From: Spirochaeta sp.
Lineage (GTDB): Bacteria > Spirochaetota > Spirochaetia > UBA9216
Assembly (NCBI GenBank): GCA_003454605.1
Contig: DMKD01000312.1
Span: 1-17,603 of the forward strand
Length of the DNA stretch: 17,603 nucleotides
Direction of reading: 5' to 3'
Part shown: positions 1 to 6,863 of the stretch, one piece after another
How positions within the stretch are numbered: position 1 is the first letter of the stretch
Layout of the letters: every line of letters begins with the position of its first letter
Program-made: the position numbers and the translations under genes
Notes under the pieces: generated by a model
Told to the model about the DNA's origin: nothing
Database searches by the model: none
What the model saw: the letters and a program-made list of their open reading frames with translations, nothing else

Positions 1-350
1 CCTGCTTTAAATTTCAGCCCAGCAGCCCGTCCGTCCATATAACTCATCGCCGGCCTGAGGGCACAGCCGCTCTCGTCGACCAGAACAAGCCCCTGCATCT
101 GCGAGCAAAATGATATTCCCGCCACCTCATCTACATCAATAGCTCCGCTGTTAATCAGTCTGCCGGTTGTGCCGAGCATAGCATTATACCAGTCTTCGGG
201 GTTCTGCTCAGCACCGCCGTTATCAAGGATGTTCAACTTATATGCCGCCATCGCGCTCGCTACGAGATTCAGATTATTGCTGATATCATAGGCACAGGCC
301 TTAAGCGATGTAGTCCCAATATCGTATGAAAGAATAAGTTTTCTTTTCAC
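1..350 (-). CDS. FGGY-family carbohydrate kinase, N-terminal part (cut by window edge)
   Basis: Translated by hand: 116 codons from a GTG start at 348-350 run open to base 1. The N-terminus carries the FGGY ATP-binding motif DIGTTSLKACAYD (residues 10-22). It then shows AEQNPEDWY (47-55), SQMQG (83-87) and YMDGRAA (104-110), the pattern of xylulokinase-like kinases, which phosphorylate a ketose with ATP in the cytoplasm. The TAA stop of the upstream aldolase gene (363-365) lies in this same frame, so the start must be downstream of it; GTG at 350 is the first plausible codon, though only a weak GGTGGG precedes it. The gap to the aldolase gene is 12 nt, so they are very likely co-transcribed. 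Being next to a FucA-like aldolase suggests kinase-then-aldolase cleavage of a ketose. The specificity (xylulose, fuculose, other) cannot be read from this fragment. Confidence 0.85.
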   Translation of the reverse strand, partial: MKRKLILSYDIGTTSLKACAYDISNNLNLVASAMAAYKLNILDNGGAEQNPEDWYNAMLGTTGRLINSGAIDVDEVAGISFCSQMQGLVLVDESGCALRPAMSYMDGRAAGLKFKA

Positions 351-362
351 CCCACCGTCCGT

Positions 363-1019
363 TTATTTGCTGTTGATTCTGATTTTTGAGTACTTCTTCA
401 GGTAGATCTGATGCATCAGAGCTGCTTCGAATTTGTTGATACCCTTAGCCCCGCCCCAGAATTCAGCCTCGATGAAGGTCTTGCAGCCCTTTTCGAGAAC
501 CTCACAGCAGGTGAACACCTCCTCAACGTCCCTGCCCAGACATATTGCACCGTGGTTAGCCATCAGTGCTGCCATTCGGCCTTTTAATGCCTTCATGGTT
601 GTTTTCACAATCTTTTTTGTACTCGGCAGAGCATAATCCGCGCACCTCACTGTAGGACCGATAATCTGGGCGAGATCATCAAGAACAGGCGGAACCTCAC
701 GACGGGCAGAAGCAACAACAGAGGCGTTAGTACTGTGTGTGTGGACAACCGCATGTATATCCCTGCGGCTGACGTAAACCGCAGCATGGAGGCTCTTCTC
801 ACTTGAGGGTTTTTTACCTTCATAGCTTCCGTCATGATAGTTCATTATCGTTATATCTTCAGGTCTCATACTGACGTATTCACCGCCGGAGGGGGTAATT
901 GCCATAAGCTTATCATCTATTCGAACGCTGATATTGCCCCATGTTCCAGCTGTAAGACCTGCTTTCACCAATCTGAGACCGGCATCACGTACCATTAATT
1001 GTGCTTCTTCTCTTGTCAT
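363..1019 (-). CDS. Class II (zinc) aldolase, L-fuculose-1-phosphate aldolase-like
   Basis: A 218-aa cytoplasmic protein of the class II aldolase/adducin family, which splits ketose phosphates into a dihydroxyacetone-type fragment and an aldehyde by zinc-dependent retro-aldol reaction. Visible motifs are GTWGNISVR (25-33), SGG near 44-46, the acid/base Glu in SSEKS (E74), zinc ligands H93 and H95 in VHTHST, and H156 in NHGAIC. Their positions match E. coli FucA (E73, H92, H94, H155) almost residue for residue, and the length is normal. An AGGAG six bases before the ATG supports the start. It lies between a kinase gene and a class III aminotransferase gene with 12 and 19 nt gaps, within a TetR-controlled unit. 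L-ribulose-5-phosphate 4-epimerase shares the fold, so epimerase activity is possible; the substrate is unknown. Confidence 0.85.
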   Translation of the reverse strand: MTREEAQLMVRDAGLRLVKAGLTAGTWGNISVRIDDKLMAITPSGGEYVSMRPEDITIMNYHDGSYEGKKPSSEKSLHAAVYVSRRDIHAVVHTHSTNASVVASARREVPPVLDDLAQIIGPTVRCADYALPSTKKIVKTTMKALKGRMAALMANHGAICLGRDVEEVFTCCEVLEKGCKTFIEAEFWGGAKGINKFEAALMHQIYLKKYSKIRINSK

Positions 1020-1038
1020 TATTCGCTCCTGCCTTTAC

Positions 1039-2502
1039 TCAAACCTTAACCCTGGAAAAAACCCTGTCGAAGGCCGAAAGCGCTTCATCGATAATCTCGT
1101 CGGTATCTGCAGCACTCGTGTAAAGCCTGCTTCCTGCAAGGGTGATTACTCCTTCTGCAGTATAGGCCGCACCGAAAAACTCCATGGCTTCTTTTCTTGC
1201 ATGGGCCTGATGAATTGTATCCTTTATTGTCCAGAATCGTTTTATATCTATATCCATCAGCATGGCGCCTCCTGTTTCAAGATGACATATTGCACCCTGA
1301 TTGAAGGCCACATACGGCAACCCGTATTTGCTGATAATATTCTGCAGACCTCTGGTTAACCTGTCTCCGGCCCTACCGGCCTTCGCGCAGGCATCCTGCT
1401 TCTCTATCTCACAGAGGGTGAAATATCCTGCCGCCGATGACAGAGGATTTGCAGCCATTGTTCCGCCTATAAGCGCCTTCTTAACCTTTGAACCAGCTTC
1501 AATGCCGGCGGCGAGATACTTCATAAACTCGCGCTTGCCGCCTAATCCGCCTGCCGACGGATAACCGCCTGCGACAACCTTTCCGAAGATGGTAAGATCG
1601 GGATCAACTCCGAAGTATCCCTGTGCGCCCGCAAGTCCTACCCGGAAGGCTGTTACAACCTCATCGAATATTAGCAGTGCTCCATATTTGTCACAGAGTT
1701 GTCGCACCTCACTGTTGAAGTTTTTCGACAGTGGACGGGTTCCACTCTCGGGGCCGATCGGCTCAATAAGTACAGCGGCTGTGCCGCCCCGTAGCTTATT
1801 GCGCTTCAGCACGCGCTCCAGGCTGTCGACATCATTGGGGTAGAATTCCTGGGTGTATTTAAACATCTGTCTCGGAACACCGTGTGCTTCAAGATGCATG
1901 GTACCCGGCAACCTTATTCCGTAGGCAAGCTGATCGCTCCAACCATGGTAAGCTCCGCCCATTTTAACTATATTTTTATTCTTTGTGGCAAGACGTGCAA
2001 CTCTGATTGCCGCCATACACGATTCGGTTCCGCTTCCTAGCATTCTAAAAAAATCAACAGACGGCATAAGTTGGGCGATCTTCTCGGCAAGTTTAAACTC
2101 ATACTCATGAAAAAGACCTGTGCATGGTCCAGTTGCATTTAGCAGTTCAATTACCTTTTCCCGAACTTCAGAAGGGTTGCTTCCCAGAATTGTAGGACCG
2201 CCTGCCTGAAGAAAATCGATGTAGCGGTTGCCGTCTAGATCCCAAAGGTAAGCACCTTCAGCTTTCTCTATCACCAGTGGGAACGGATAGTTGAAAGCAA
2301 GATTATGCTGAACACCACCGGGAATATTCACCTTCGCCTTCTCTATCATCGCCTTTGAACCGGAACACTTTTTCTCGAAATAATCTGCCAAATAATACTT
2401 CATTATTTCTTCCGGAACTGAAAGAATCGGCTGTAAAACAAGATTTTTCAGCTGTGCTGTGACCTTCTCTACATCCGGATAATCTGTAATTGAAAAACTC
2501 AT
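1039..2502 (-). CDS. Class III PLP aminotransferase, glutamate-1-semialdehyde aminomutase-like
   Basis: A 487-aa PLP enzyme of aminotransferase class III. Visible elements are GSGTESCMAAIRVAR (156-170, phosphate-binding side), GAYHGWSD (183-190), IEPIG (246-250), the pyridine-binding Asp in IFDEV (D280), and the Schiff-base lysine in FGKVVAGGYP (K308). The stretch DEVVTAFRVGLAGAQGYFGV closely follows the HemL (glutamate-1-semialdehyde 2,1-aminomutase) pattern. It is about 50 residues longer than HemL because of an N-terminal extension, and it sits between a TetR gene and aldolase/kinase genes rather than with tetrapyrrole genes. I infer a catabolic aminotransferase or aminomutase, perhaps acting on an amino sugar or hydroxy-amino compound, rather than haem synthesis. 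The start ATG follows GAGGA. A strong promoter and operator lie just upstream (2531-2581). Confidence 0.85.
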   Translation of the reverse strand: MSFSITDYPDVEKVTAQLKNLVLQPILSVPEEIMKYYLADYFEKKCSGSKAMIEKAKVNIPGGVQHNLAFNYPFPLVIEKAEGAYLWDLDGNRYIDFLQAGGPTILGSNPSEVREKVIELLNATGPCTGLFHEYEFKLAEKIAQLMPSVDFFRMLGSGTESCMAAIRVARLATKNKNIVKMGGAYHGWSDQLAYGIRLPGTMHLEAHGVPRQMFKYTQEFYPNDVDSLERVLKRNKLRGGTAAVLIEPIGPESGTRPLSKNFNSEVRQLCDKYGALLIFDEVVTAFRVGLAGAQGYFGVDPDLTIFGKVVAGGYPSAGGLGGKREFMKYLAAGIEAGSKVKKALIGGTMAANPLSSAAGYFTLCEIEKQDACAKAGRAGDRLTRGLQNIISKYGLPYVAFNQGAICHLETGGAMLMDIDIKRFWTIKDTIHQAHARKEAMEFFGAAYTAEGVITLAGSRLYTSAADTDEIIDEALSAFDRVFSRVKV

Positions 2503-2530
2503 CTACATCCTCAACATAAAATCAAATTAC

Positions 2531-2548
2531 AGTGAGTAGTTACTCACT
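2531..2548. promoter_or_regulatory. Probable TetR-family operator (perfect 8-bp inverted repeat)
   Basis: AGTGAGTA, a 2-nt spacer, then TACTCACT: a perfect dyad of 8-bp arms. It begins 5 nt downstream of the -10 element of the aminotransferase promoter and so covers the expected transcription start. The adjacent tetR gene makes that protein the natural ligand. That repression occurs here is inference from position and symmetry. Confidence 0.7.
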
Positions 2549-2553
2549 TTTGT

Positions 2554-2581
2554 ATTGTAGCATAGAAATACACATTGTCAA
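2554..2581 (-). promoter_or_regulatory. Sigma70-type promoter of the aminotransferase-aldolase-kinase operon
   Basis: On the minus strand, TTGACA (2576-2581) and TACAAT (2554-2559) are separated by 16 nt. The -35 is a perfect consensus and the -10 differs at one position. The following inverted repeat lies over the start site, so the operon appears to be initiated here rather than only by read-through from tetR. Confidence 0.75.
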
Positions 2582-2614
2582 GAATATAAATTAAACTGAA
2601 TTGATGCTGAAAAC

Positions 2615-3268
2615 TCAGGCTCTAAGTGCCCTGCGGATGAAGTCCATCGTTCTTTTCAGAACTCGTTCATCATCGTCGAAAATGTTTGAATCGACATAGA
2701 TCTTCATTCGTTCCTGATAAAACTCAGTTGCATATGAAAACTGCAGCGCCATGAAAAGATTGTCGAGACAGAATGCAGCCATGCGATCGTCAACATCGGA
2801 TGCAATTTCGCCCATCTCACGCGCTTCGCATATCAGCCTCGAATAATACTCGGCCGAAACCGATTCCATCTCATATGACAACTTGGCAGTAAGCTCACGG
2901 TTACCCTGAGTTGTTACCTCATTATAAAGATGGATAGTATCGGGATTCTGTCTGGAATGAATCTGAATAATCCGCAGGATCTGTTCCACCTTTACAAAAA
3001 AACCGCCGTCTATCTGCTCAACCTGTTCCAGTGCGGACTTCAGAGCATCGACAGTCAAAGAACAGACTGTAAGAAACAGATTTTCTTTGGTACCGAAGTA
3101 TTTATAAAGAGATCCAACGCTTATCCCGCATTTATCAGCAATAATGTTGATGTTGGCTGTTTTATATCCGAGAGCTGCAAATTCTTTTGAAGCAATAGTC
3201 AGTATTCTATCCTGTTTTTCCGGCTTCAGCCTTTCAAACAGAGCGGTGCTGTATTTCATGATTTTCAT
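2615..3268 (-). CDS. TetR/AcrR-family transcriptional regulator
   Basis: A 217-aa cytoplasmic regulator. The N-terminal part has the TetR DNA-binding domain: RILTIASKEFAALGYKTANI, then helix-turn-helix IIADKCGISVGSLYKYFGTKENLF (about 42-65) with the family's YKYFGTKENL ending. The remaining ~150 residues are a variable helical ligand-binding and dimerisation domain with no recognisable ligand. It lies directly upstream of, and points toward, the aminotransferase-aldolase-kinase genes, whose promoter carries a perfect dyad, so it is probably their local repressor. Two starts are possible (3268 and 3259, ATG AAA ATC ATG) and neither has a clear Shine-Dalgarno sequence; a TATAAT lies only 11 nt before the first ATG, so the message could be nearly leaderless. 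Confidence 0.88.
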   Translation of the reverse strand: MKIMKYSTALFERLKPEKQDRILTIASKEFAALGYKTANINIIADKCGISVGSLYKYFGTKENLFLTVCSLTVDALKSALEQVEQIDGGFFVKVEQILRIIQIHSRQNPDTIHLYNEVTTQGNRELTAKLSYEMESVSAEYYSRLICEAREMGEIASDVDDRMAAFCLDNLFMALQFSYATEFYQERMKIYVDSNIFDDDERVLKRTMDFIRRALRA

Positions 3269-3279
3269 GATAGCATAAG

Positions 3280-3285
3280 ATTATA
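3280..3285 (-). promoter_or_regulatory. Possible -10 element for tetR
   Basis: A perfect TATAAT on the minus strand ends 11 nt before the first ATG of tetR. No good -35 hexamer is seen 16-18 nt upstream, so this is a weak call. If used, the transcript would begin only a few bases before the start codon. Confidence 0.3.
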
Positions 3286-3301
3286 AGAATTGTCACTGAA
3301 T

Positions 3302-3451
3302 GTGCTGCTCATTATCATAATTGATGATAAGGAGGCTGCATACGGTAAAAGAGGAAATGCTCGAATAGGCTTTGCTGTTGTTGCAATCGAAATAAACAAT
3401 TACAGGCTCTCAAGCGATCCTAATCCCTATGCTATCCTCGTATTTCATTAA
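3302..3451 (+). other. Short open frame on the plus strand, possible gene remnant
   Basis: The 163-bp gap between tetR and the BtpA-like gene is open on the plus strand in one frame. From a GTG it encodes 49 residues (including KEAAYGKRGNARIGFAVVAI and NPYAILVFH), with a TAA at 3449-3451. It overlaps the 3' end of the BtpA-like gene on the opposite strand. No Shine-Dalgarno sequence precedes it and I do not recognise the peptide. It lies at the junction between GC-richer and AT-rich DNA, so it could be the tail of a disrupted gene; chance is equally possible. Confidence 0.2.
3312..3330. repeat. Dyad repeat, left copy (18/19 match to 14850-14868)
   Basis: TTATCAT, AATTG, ATGATAA: a 7-bp inverted repeat with a 5-nt centre, 43 bp upstream of the tetR start. 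The same sequence with one mismatch occurs upstream of the SorC-type regulator gene at the other end of the AT-rich block, in the same orientation relative to the regulator. Confidence 0.4.
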
Positions 3452-4247
3452 CTATATTCATAAAATTCTGAACCCTTTTTTTATCGATTGGATTCATAAG
3501 ATTTCCATCTTGCTTAAAACCACTCCCTACAATTGCACCATCCACACCTGGTAAAAGTTGTTTAATGTTTTCTATAGACAAACCGCTTCCTATAAGCACT
3601 GGGATATTAACACTTTTTTTTATTTTATTTATGTCAACGATATTCGGAGCCTGGCCTGTCTCAAGACCAGTGATAATTAATCCATCCGCAAGTGCTGTCT
3701 GCACATCTTTTGCCAGATCAATAATATTCCTATCGCCAACTATCTGATGACTACCATATTTAACATGGAAATCTCCGAGAATTTTAACTTTATCTTCCAT
3801 TCTTAATTTCATTCTATATCGAAGCAATTCCGGGCCTGCGGCTTCAATATAACCTGAGTTTGAAATATAAGCATTGCAAAGTTCGAAAACCCTAATCCAC
3901 TCACATCCTGTTGCTGAAGCAATTGCCATTGCTTCAAGAGCGCCATTTAAATGAATGTTAACACCCATAGGTATATTAAACTCTCTTTTAAGCATACCGG
4001 CAATTGCAGCAATGGAAGAAATAGTTTCTTTTCCGATTTCCTGTCCCTTTTCAAAAGGTCTATCCCATTGATTCTCAATCTGGATTCCATCAATACCACC
4101 AGCGATCAGCATTTTCACATCTTCAAATGCTCTTTCTATTATTTTACTCATTCCACCATTAAAATCATGTAATGGAGCACCAGGCAATGGAAGCAAGTGA
4201 ACCATTCCTATGATTATTTTATTCTTATTAATAAATTTGTATTCCAT
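3432..4247 (-). CDS. BtpA/SgcQ-family TIM-barrel protein
   Basis: A 271-aa protein from the ATG at 4245-4247. The N-terminal IIIGMVHLLPLPGAP (11-25) is the hallmark of the BtpA family, to which E. coli SgcQ belongs. The rest reads as a (beta/alpha)8 barrel, with GGIDGIQIENQ (50-60), GCEWIRV in the middle, and a C-terminal IGSGLS...GAIVGSGFK stretch resembling a phosphate-binding site of TIM-barrel sugar enzymes. Family function is poorly defined; many members sit in sugar-catabolism clusters and an aldolase- or epimerase-like role is a guess. A TTG two codons upstream gives a longer frame, but the AGGAGA at 4255-4260 is 7 nt before the ATG and would be too close to the TTG. It is the last gene of the eleven-gene unit, and no clear terminator follows. 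Confidence 0.85.
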   Translation of the reverse strand: MEYKFINKNKIIIGMVHLLPLPGAPLHDFNGGMSKIIERAFEDVKMLIAGGIDGIQIENQWDRPFEKGQEIGKETISSIAAIAGMLKREFNIPMGVNIHLNGALEAMAIASATGCEWIRVFELCNAYISNSGYIEAAGPELLRYRMKLRMEDKVKILGDFHVKYGSHQIVGDRNIIDLAKDVQTALADGLIITGLETGQAPNIVDINKIKKSVNIPVLIGSGLSIENIKQLLPGVDGAIVGSGFKQDGNLMNPIDKKRVQNFMNIVNEIRG

Positions 4248-4254
4248 AACCAAT

Positions 4255-4260
4255 TCTCCT
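4255..4260 (-). promoter_or_regulatory. Ribosome binding site that fixes the BtpA-like start at 4247
   Basis: AGGAGA on the minus strand, 7 nt before the ATG at 4247 but only 1 nt from the upstream TTG at 4253. This rules in favour of the ATG. Confidence 0.75.
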
Positions 4261-4331
4261 AATTTAATAATTCATCTTCACATAAAAATATTATGCTCTG
4301 ATTATCCAAAATATTACTTCTGCATTGTCTT

Positions 4332-5267
4332 TCAAACCTTTGAAATTATGTTTTCGGAACTATTTATCTTCCTCTGCATTGCATACCTTAAATTGCCATT
4401 GGCACTATTCATAACTTTTTTCGCTTCATCTAAATCAACGTCCAGTTTCCACATCACTAGCGCAAGGGCTGCATTATTATCAGTTTTATCTAAATACTCA
4501 GCCGCTTTATCATCTGTGAGTCCAGTAGCTGTGACTAATGCCTTTTTTACTCTTTCGACCAATTTTGCATTCGATATTTCAACACAGACCAAAAGGTTTT
4601 TATAAACTCGTCCCAGTTTTATCATGACCCCCATTGACAGCATATTTAAAATCATTTTCTGAGCAGTACCGGCTTTATATACTGTAGCACCTGCTAAAAC
4701 CTCTGGTCCTGCCAATACACAGATCGTTTGTTCAACAACTTTGCTTAAAACAGAATCTTGATTATTAACTACAGCTACTGTCAGACAGCCTGTTTTATTT
4801 GCATAGTTCATTCCTGAAACAACATATGGAGTACTCCCGGAAGAAGATATTCCAACGACGGCATCGTTCGCATTTATTTTTATCTGATTTAATTCCTCAA
4901 TTACTTTCTCAGTATCATCCTCTACTCCGGGAACGACCCGGTAAACAGCCTCAGGGCCGCCCGCAATTAATCCCTGTACCATCTCATAAGGCGCATTAAA
5001 ATACGGAGCTGCTTCCGATGCATCCAAAATCCCGAGTCTACCGCATGTGCCGCCTCCGAGATATATCATTCGTCCGCCTTGATTCAGTTTTTCAGCTATA
5101 CTGTCTACGGCTTCAGCTATATTATCAATTTCATTTTCAATTGCAGCAGGAATTTTATAATCTTCATTATTTATCATGCGCATGATATCTATTGTTTCGG
5201 CTGTATCAATTTTTTCTGTGTTCGGGTTTATTGATTCACTTTGATAGTCAGCTATTTTTAATTTCAT
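4332..5267 (-). CDS. MurQ-like SIS-domain etherase with altered substrate pocket
   Basis: A 311-aa protein clearly in the N-acetylmuramic acid 6-phosphate etherase (MurQ) family, cytoplasmic, SIS fold. Visible are IYLGGGTCGRLGILDASE (68-85), GLIAGG (99-104), GVEDD (114-118), GISSSGSTPYV (139-149), the KAGTAQKMILNML block (198-210) and a C-terminal UBA-like helical part. The two catalytic glutamates of E. coli MurQ (E83, E114) are present as E85 and E116. Several family-typical residues differ: ASGRTPYV has become SSGSTPYV (Arg to Ser146), GSTRLKAG has become GATVYKAG (Arg to Val196), and GTSGR has become GTCGR. The start overlaps the stop of the preceding gene (ATGA), so translation is probably coupled. 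No muramic-acid PTS or cell-wall genes are near. I infer ether- or lyase-type cleavage of a different sugar phosphate. Confidence 0.85.
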   Translation of the reverse strand: MKLKIADYQSESINPNTEKIDTAETIDIMRMINNEDYKIPAAIENEIDNIAEAVDSIAEKLNQGGRMIYLGGGTCGRLGILDASEAAPYFNAPYEMVQGLIAGGPEAVYRVVPGVEDDTEKVIEELNQIKINANDAVVGISSSGSTPYVVSGMNYANKTGCLTVAVVNNQDSVLSKVVEQTICVLAGPEVLAGATVYKAGTAQKMILNMLSMGVMIKLGRVYKNLLVCVEISNAKLVERVKKALVTATGLTDDKAAEYLDKTDNNAALALVMWKLDVDLDEAKKVMNSANGNLRYAMQRKINSSENIISKV

Positions 5268-5797
5268 TTCATTGCCTCTAATTCTTTTAATATAAGTCCT
5301 CTGTTCTCCATCTCAGCAAGAATAAGATCAGTTACCCATGATGCAGCAGTTCCTACAACCTCGGTACATTTACTTTCATGTGCGCCATCATTATTAAACT
5401 GATCCTTTTCTTCTGGATCAAGAAGATTATATGTTCTTCCGAAAATCTTTTTATGAATTTCACAGCATGTAACTGTGCCGTATTTTTCAATAAATTTTTC
5501 ATGAAGTGATACCGCCATTCTGAATGCACATCGTTTCTCTTCTTCATCATTTTCAAAATACTCTCTTCGCCTACCGAATAAAGTACTCATGACCATTATT
5601 CCGCCGGAGTACCCTCCGCATATTCCATCACATAAGAGACCGCATCCCGCACCAAGGCCACTCGCTGATTTGAAGACCTGATCATTTTTTATATTTAGAG
5701 TATCCTGAACGGCCGCTATCGTACATTGTGCGCAGCCGCGATACTCTTTTTCATATTCATATCCTAGATTATATGCCTTTTCGATTAGTTCATTCAT
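5264..5797 (-). CDS. C_GCAxxG_C_C-family protein (probable redox protein)
   Basis: A 177-aa cysteine-rich soluble protein from the ATG at 5795-5797. It has the pattern of the C_GCAxxG_C_C family: GCAQC (21-25), the glycine/cysteine-rich GLGAGCGLLCDGICGGYSGG (47-66), a CC pair at 111-112 and C144 near the C-terminus; nine cysteines in all. The family has no settled biochemical function; a redox or metal-cluster role is usually guessed from the cysteines. The frame can be extended five codons to a TTG, but GGAGA at 5804-5808 is correctly spaced only for the ATG. The stop overlaps the MurQ-like start and the gene follows the zinc dehydrogenase within 15 nt, so it belongs to the same pathway unit and may be an electron-transfer partner or a small enzyme. 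Confidence 0.8.
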   Translation of the reverse strand: MNELIEKAYNLGYEYEKEYRGCAQCTIAAVQDTLNIKNDQVFKSASGLGAGCGLLCDGICGGYSGGIMVMSTLFGRRREYFENDEEEKRCAFRMAVSLHEKFIEKYGTVTCCEIHKKIFGRTYNLLDPEEKDQFNNDGAHESKCTEVVGTAASWVTDLILAEMENRGLILKELEAMK

Positions 5798-5803
5798 TTG
5801 TCT

Positions 5804-5808
5804 TCTCC
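5804..5808 (-). promoter_or_regulatory. Ribosome binding site that fixes the C_GCAxxG_C_C gene start at 5797
   Basis: GGAGA on the minus strand lies 6 nt before ATG 5797. The alternative TTG at 5812 is upstream of this site and has none of its own. Confidence 0.65.
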
Positions 5809-5812
5809 GCAA

Positions 5813-6862
5813 TTAAAATTTAAGAATAGTCCGGTAATTATCAGGCATCATTGACGCAGTATAGGCATCTCTAATATTTTCAAACGGTATAACATTGCTG
5901 ATCAATGGTGACGGATCAACCAATCCGTCTGAAATCATATCAATCGCATTTTGAAAATCCCGGGCATTTGAATTAGCTGAACCGGTAATGCTAACCATTT
6001 TCTTATGAAGCCAATTAGGATCAATTTCAATTAATTCTTTTGGGTAAATAGAACTGTAGAATGAAACAGTCCCAAGGGGCGCCACCATTTCTATCGCCTG
6101 TTTCGCAACATCCAGTACTGCAGTTGCGTTAAATACTACATCCGCTCCCCTGCCGTCAGTTAAATCTTTGATTTTCCTGACAGGATCTTCATTAACAGGA
6201 TCGATCACTTCATCAGCACCTAATTTTACCGCAAAACTACGTCTTCTCTCATTCGGTTCACTAATAAAAACTGATAATCCCTTGGCTTTCAGAAGCAGAA
6301 GATGCAGTATTCCCATTGTTCCTGCACCTATAACTAATGCATTCTGTGCCTTGGACAAGTCGATTTTGTTGACACTGTGAATAACACAAGACAGCGGCTC
6401 AGCAAAAGCACCTTTTTCATTTTTCAGAGTTTTAGATGCTTTAAAAAGATTATGAGGTTCAACAACAAGGTACTCGCTGAATCCTCCTGTTCCGGGATAG
6501 GGGAGTCCACCTACAATTTTATTGTAATCATGGTTTGAGCATATCCCCTCCTCCCCAATTTCGCAGTAATGACAATGTCCGCACATCGATAACAATCCTA
6601 CTGCTGCTTTTTCACCGACATCCCATTGAGCTCGGTCAATACCGCTTCCAACTTCCTCAATTTCAGCAAACATTTCATGCCCTCCGATGAAAGGGAAAAG
6701 GACATTATTAATTCCGTTGTAGGCTCTCTGATCCCAGGTGCATATGGCGCATGTTTTCAGTTTAATAAGAATTTCATTCTTCCCTGGAACGGGTTTATTA
6801 ATTGATTCTATATTAATCTTTTTTGTTCCTGATAATATTGCTGCTTTCATATTCATCTGCAT
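5813..6862 (-). CDS. Zinc-dependent medium-chain alcohol/polyol dehydrogenase
   Basis: A 349-aa member of the zinc-containing MDR family (sorbitol/threonine dehydrogenase type), which oxidises an alcohol with NAD(P)+. Catalytic zinc ligands are visible as C41 (CAICTWD), H62 and E63 (GGHEM) and E155 (FAEPLSC). The structural zinc loop is C94, C97, C100, C108 (CGHCHYCEIGEEGIC). The Rossmann motif GAGTMG is at 179-184. All key residues are present and the length is normal. The gap to the upstream aldolase gene is 1 nt. Three in-frame ATGs (6862, 6856, 6850) compete; none has a good Shine-Dalgarno sequence, and family members often begin at the third (MKAAIL). Together with the SDR gene it gives the cluster two oxidoreductases, suggesting interconversion of polyol and ketose, or oxidation at two positions. 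Confidence 0.88.
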   Translation of the reverse strand: MQMNMKAAILSGTKKINIESINKPVPGKNEILIKLKTCAICTWDQRAYNGINNVLFPFIGGHEMFAEIEEVGSGIDRAQWDVGEKAAVGLLSMCGHCHYCEIGEEGICSNHDYNKIVGGLPYPGTGGFSEYLVVEPHNLFKASKTLKNEKGAFAEPLSCVIHSVNKIDLSKAQNALVIGAGTMGILHLLLLKAKGLSVFISEPNERRRSFAVKLGADEVIDPVNEDPVRKIKDLTDGRGADVVFNATAVLDVAKQAIEMVAPLGTVSFYSSIYPKELIEIDPNWLHKKMVSITGSANSNARDFQNAIDMISDGLVDPSPLISNVIPFENIRDAYTASMMPDNYRTILKF

Positions 6863-6863
6863 T

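Noticed and set aside
934..1359. 141-codon open frame on the plus strand
   Set aside because: It lies antisense to the aldolase and aminotransferase genes, has no family features or ribosome binding site, and is explained by codon structure of the real genes.
1039..2502. Calling the aminotransferase hemL
   Set aside because: Motifs are HemL-like, but the extra N-terminal length and catabolic, TetR-regulated context argue against assigning haem synthesis.
3312..3330. Fur or PerR box
   Set aside because: It contains GATAAT-like and TTAT..ATAA elements but matches neither 19-bp Fur nor 15-bp PerR consensus in spacing, and no metal genes are near.
4276..4317. Two copies of AAAATATTA in the gap between the MurQ-like and BtpA-like genes
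   Set aside because: Only 9 bp and purely A/T in AT-rich DNA; expected by chance.
4332..5267. Calling the MurQ-like gene part of peptidoglycan recycling (murQ)
   Set aside because: Pocket residues differ and no MurNAc transporter, kinase or wall hydrolase is near; only the family name is supported.
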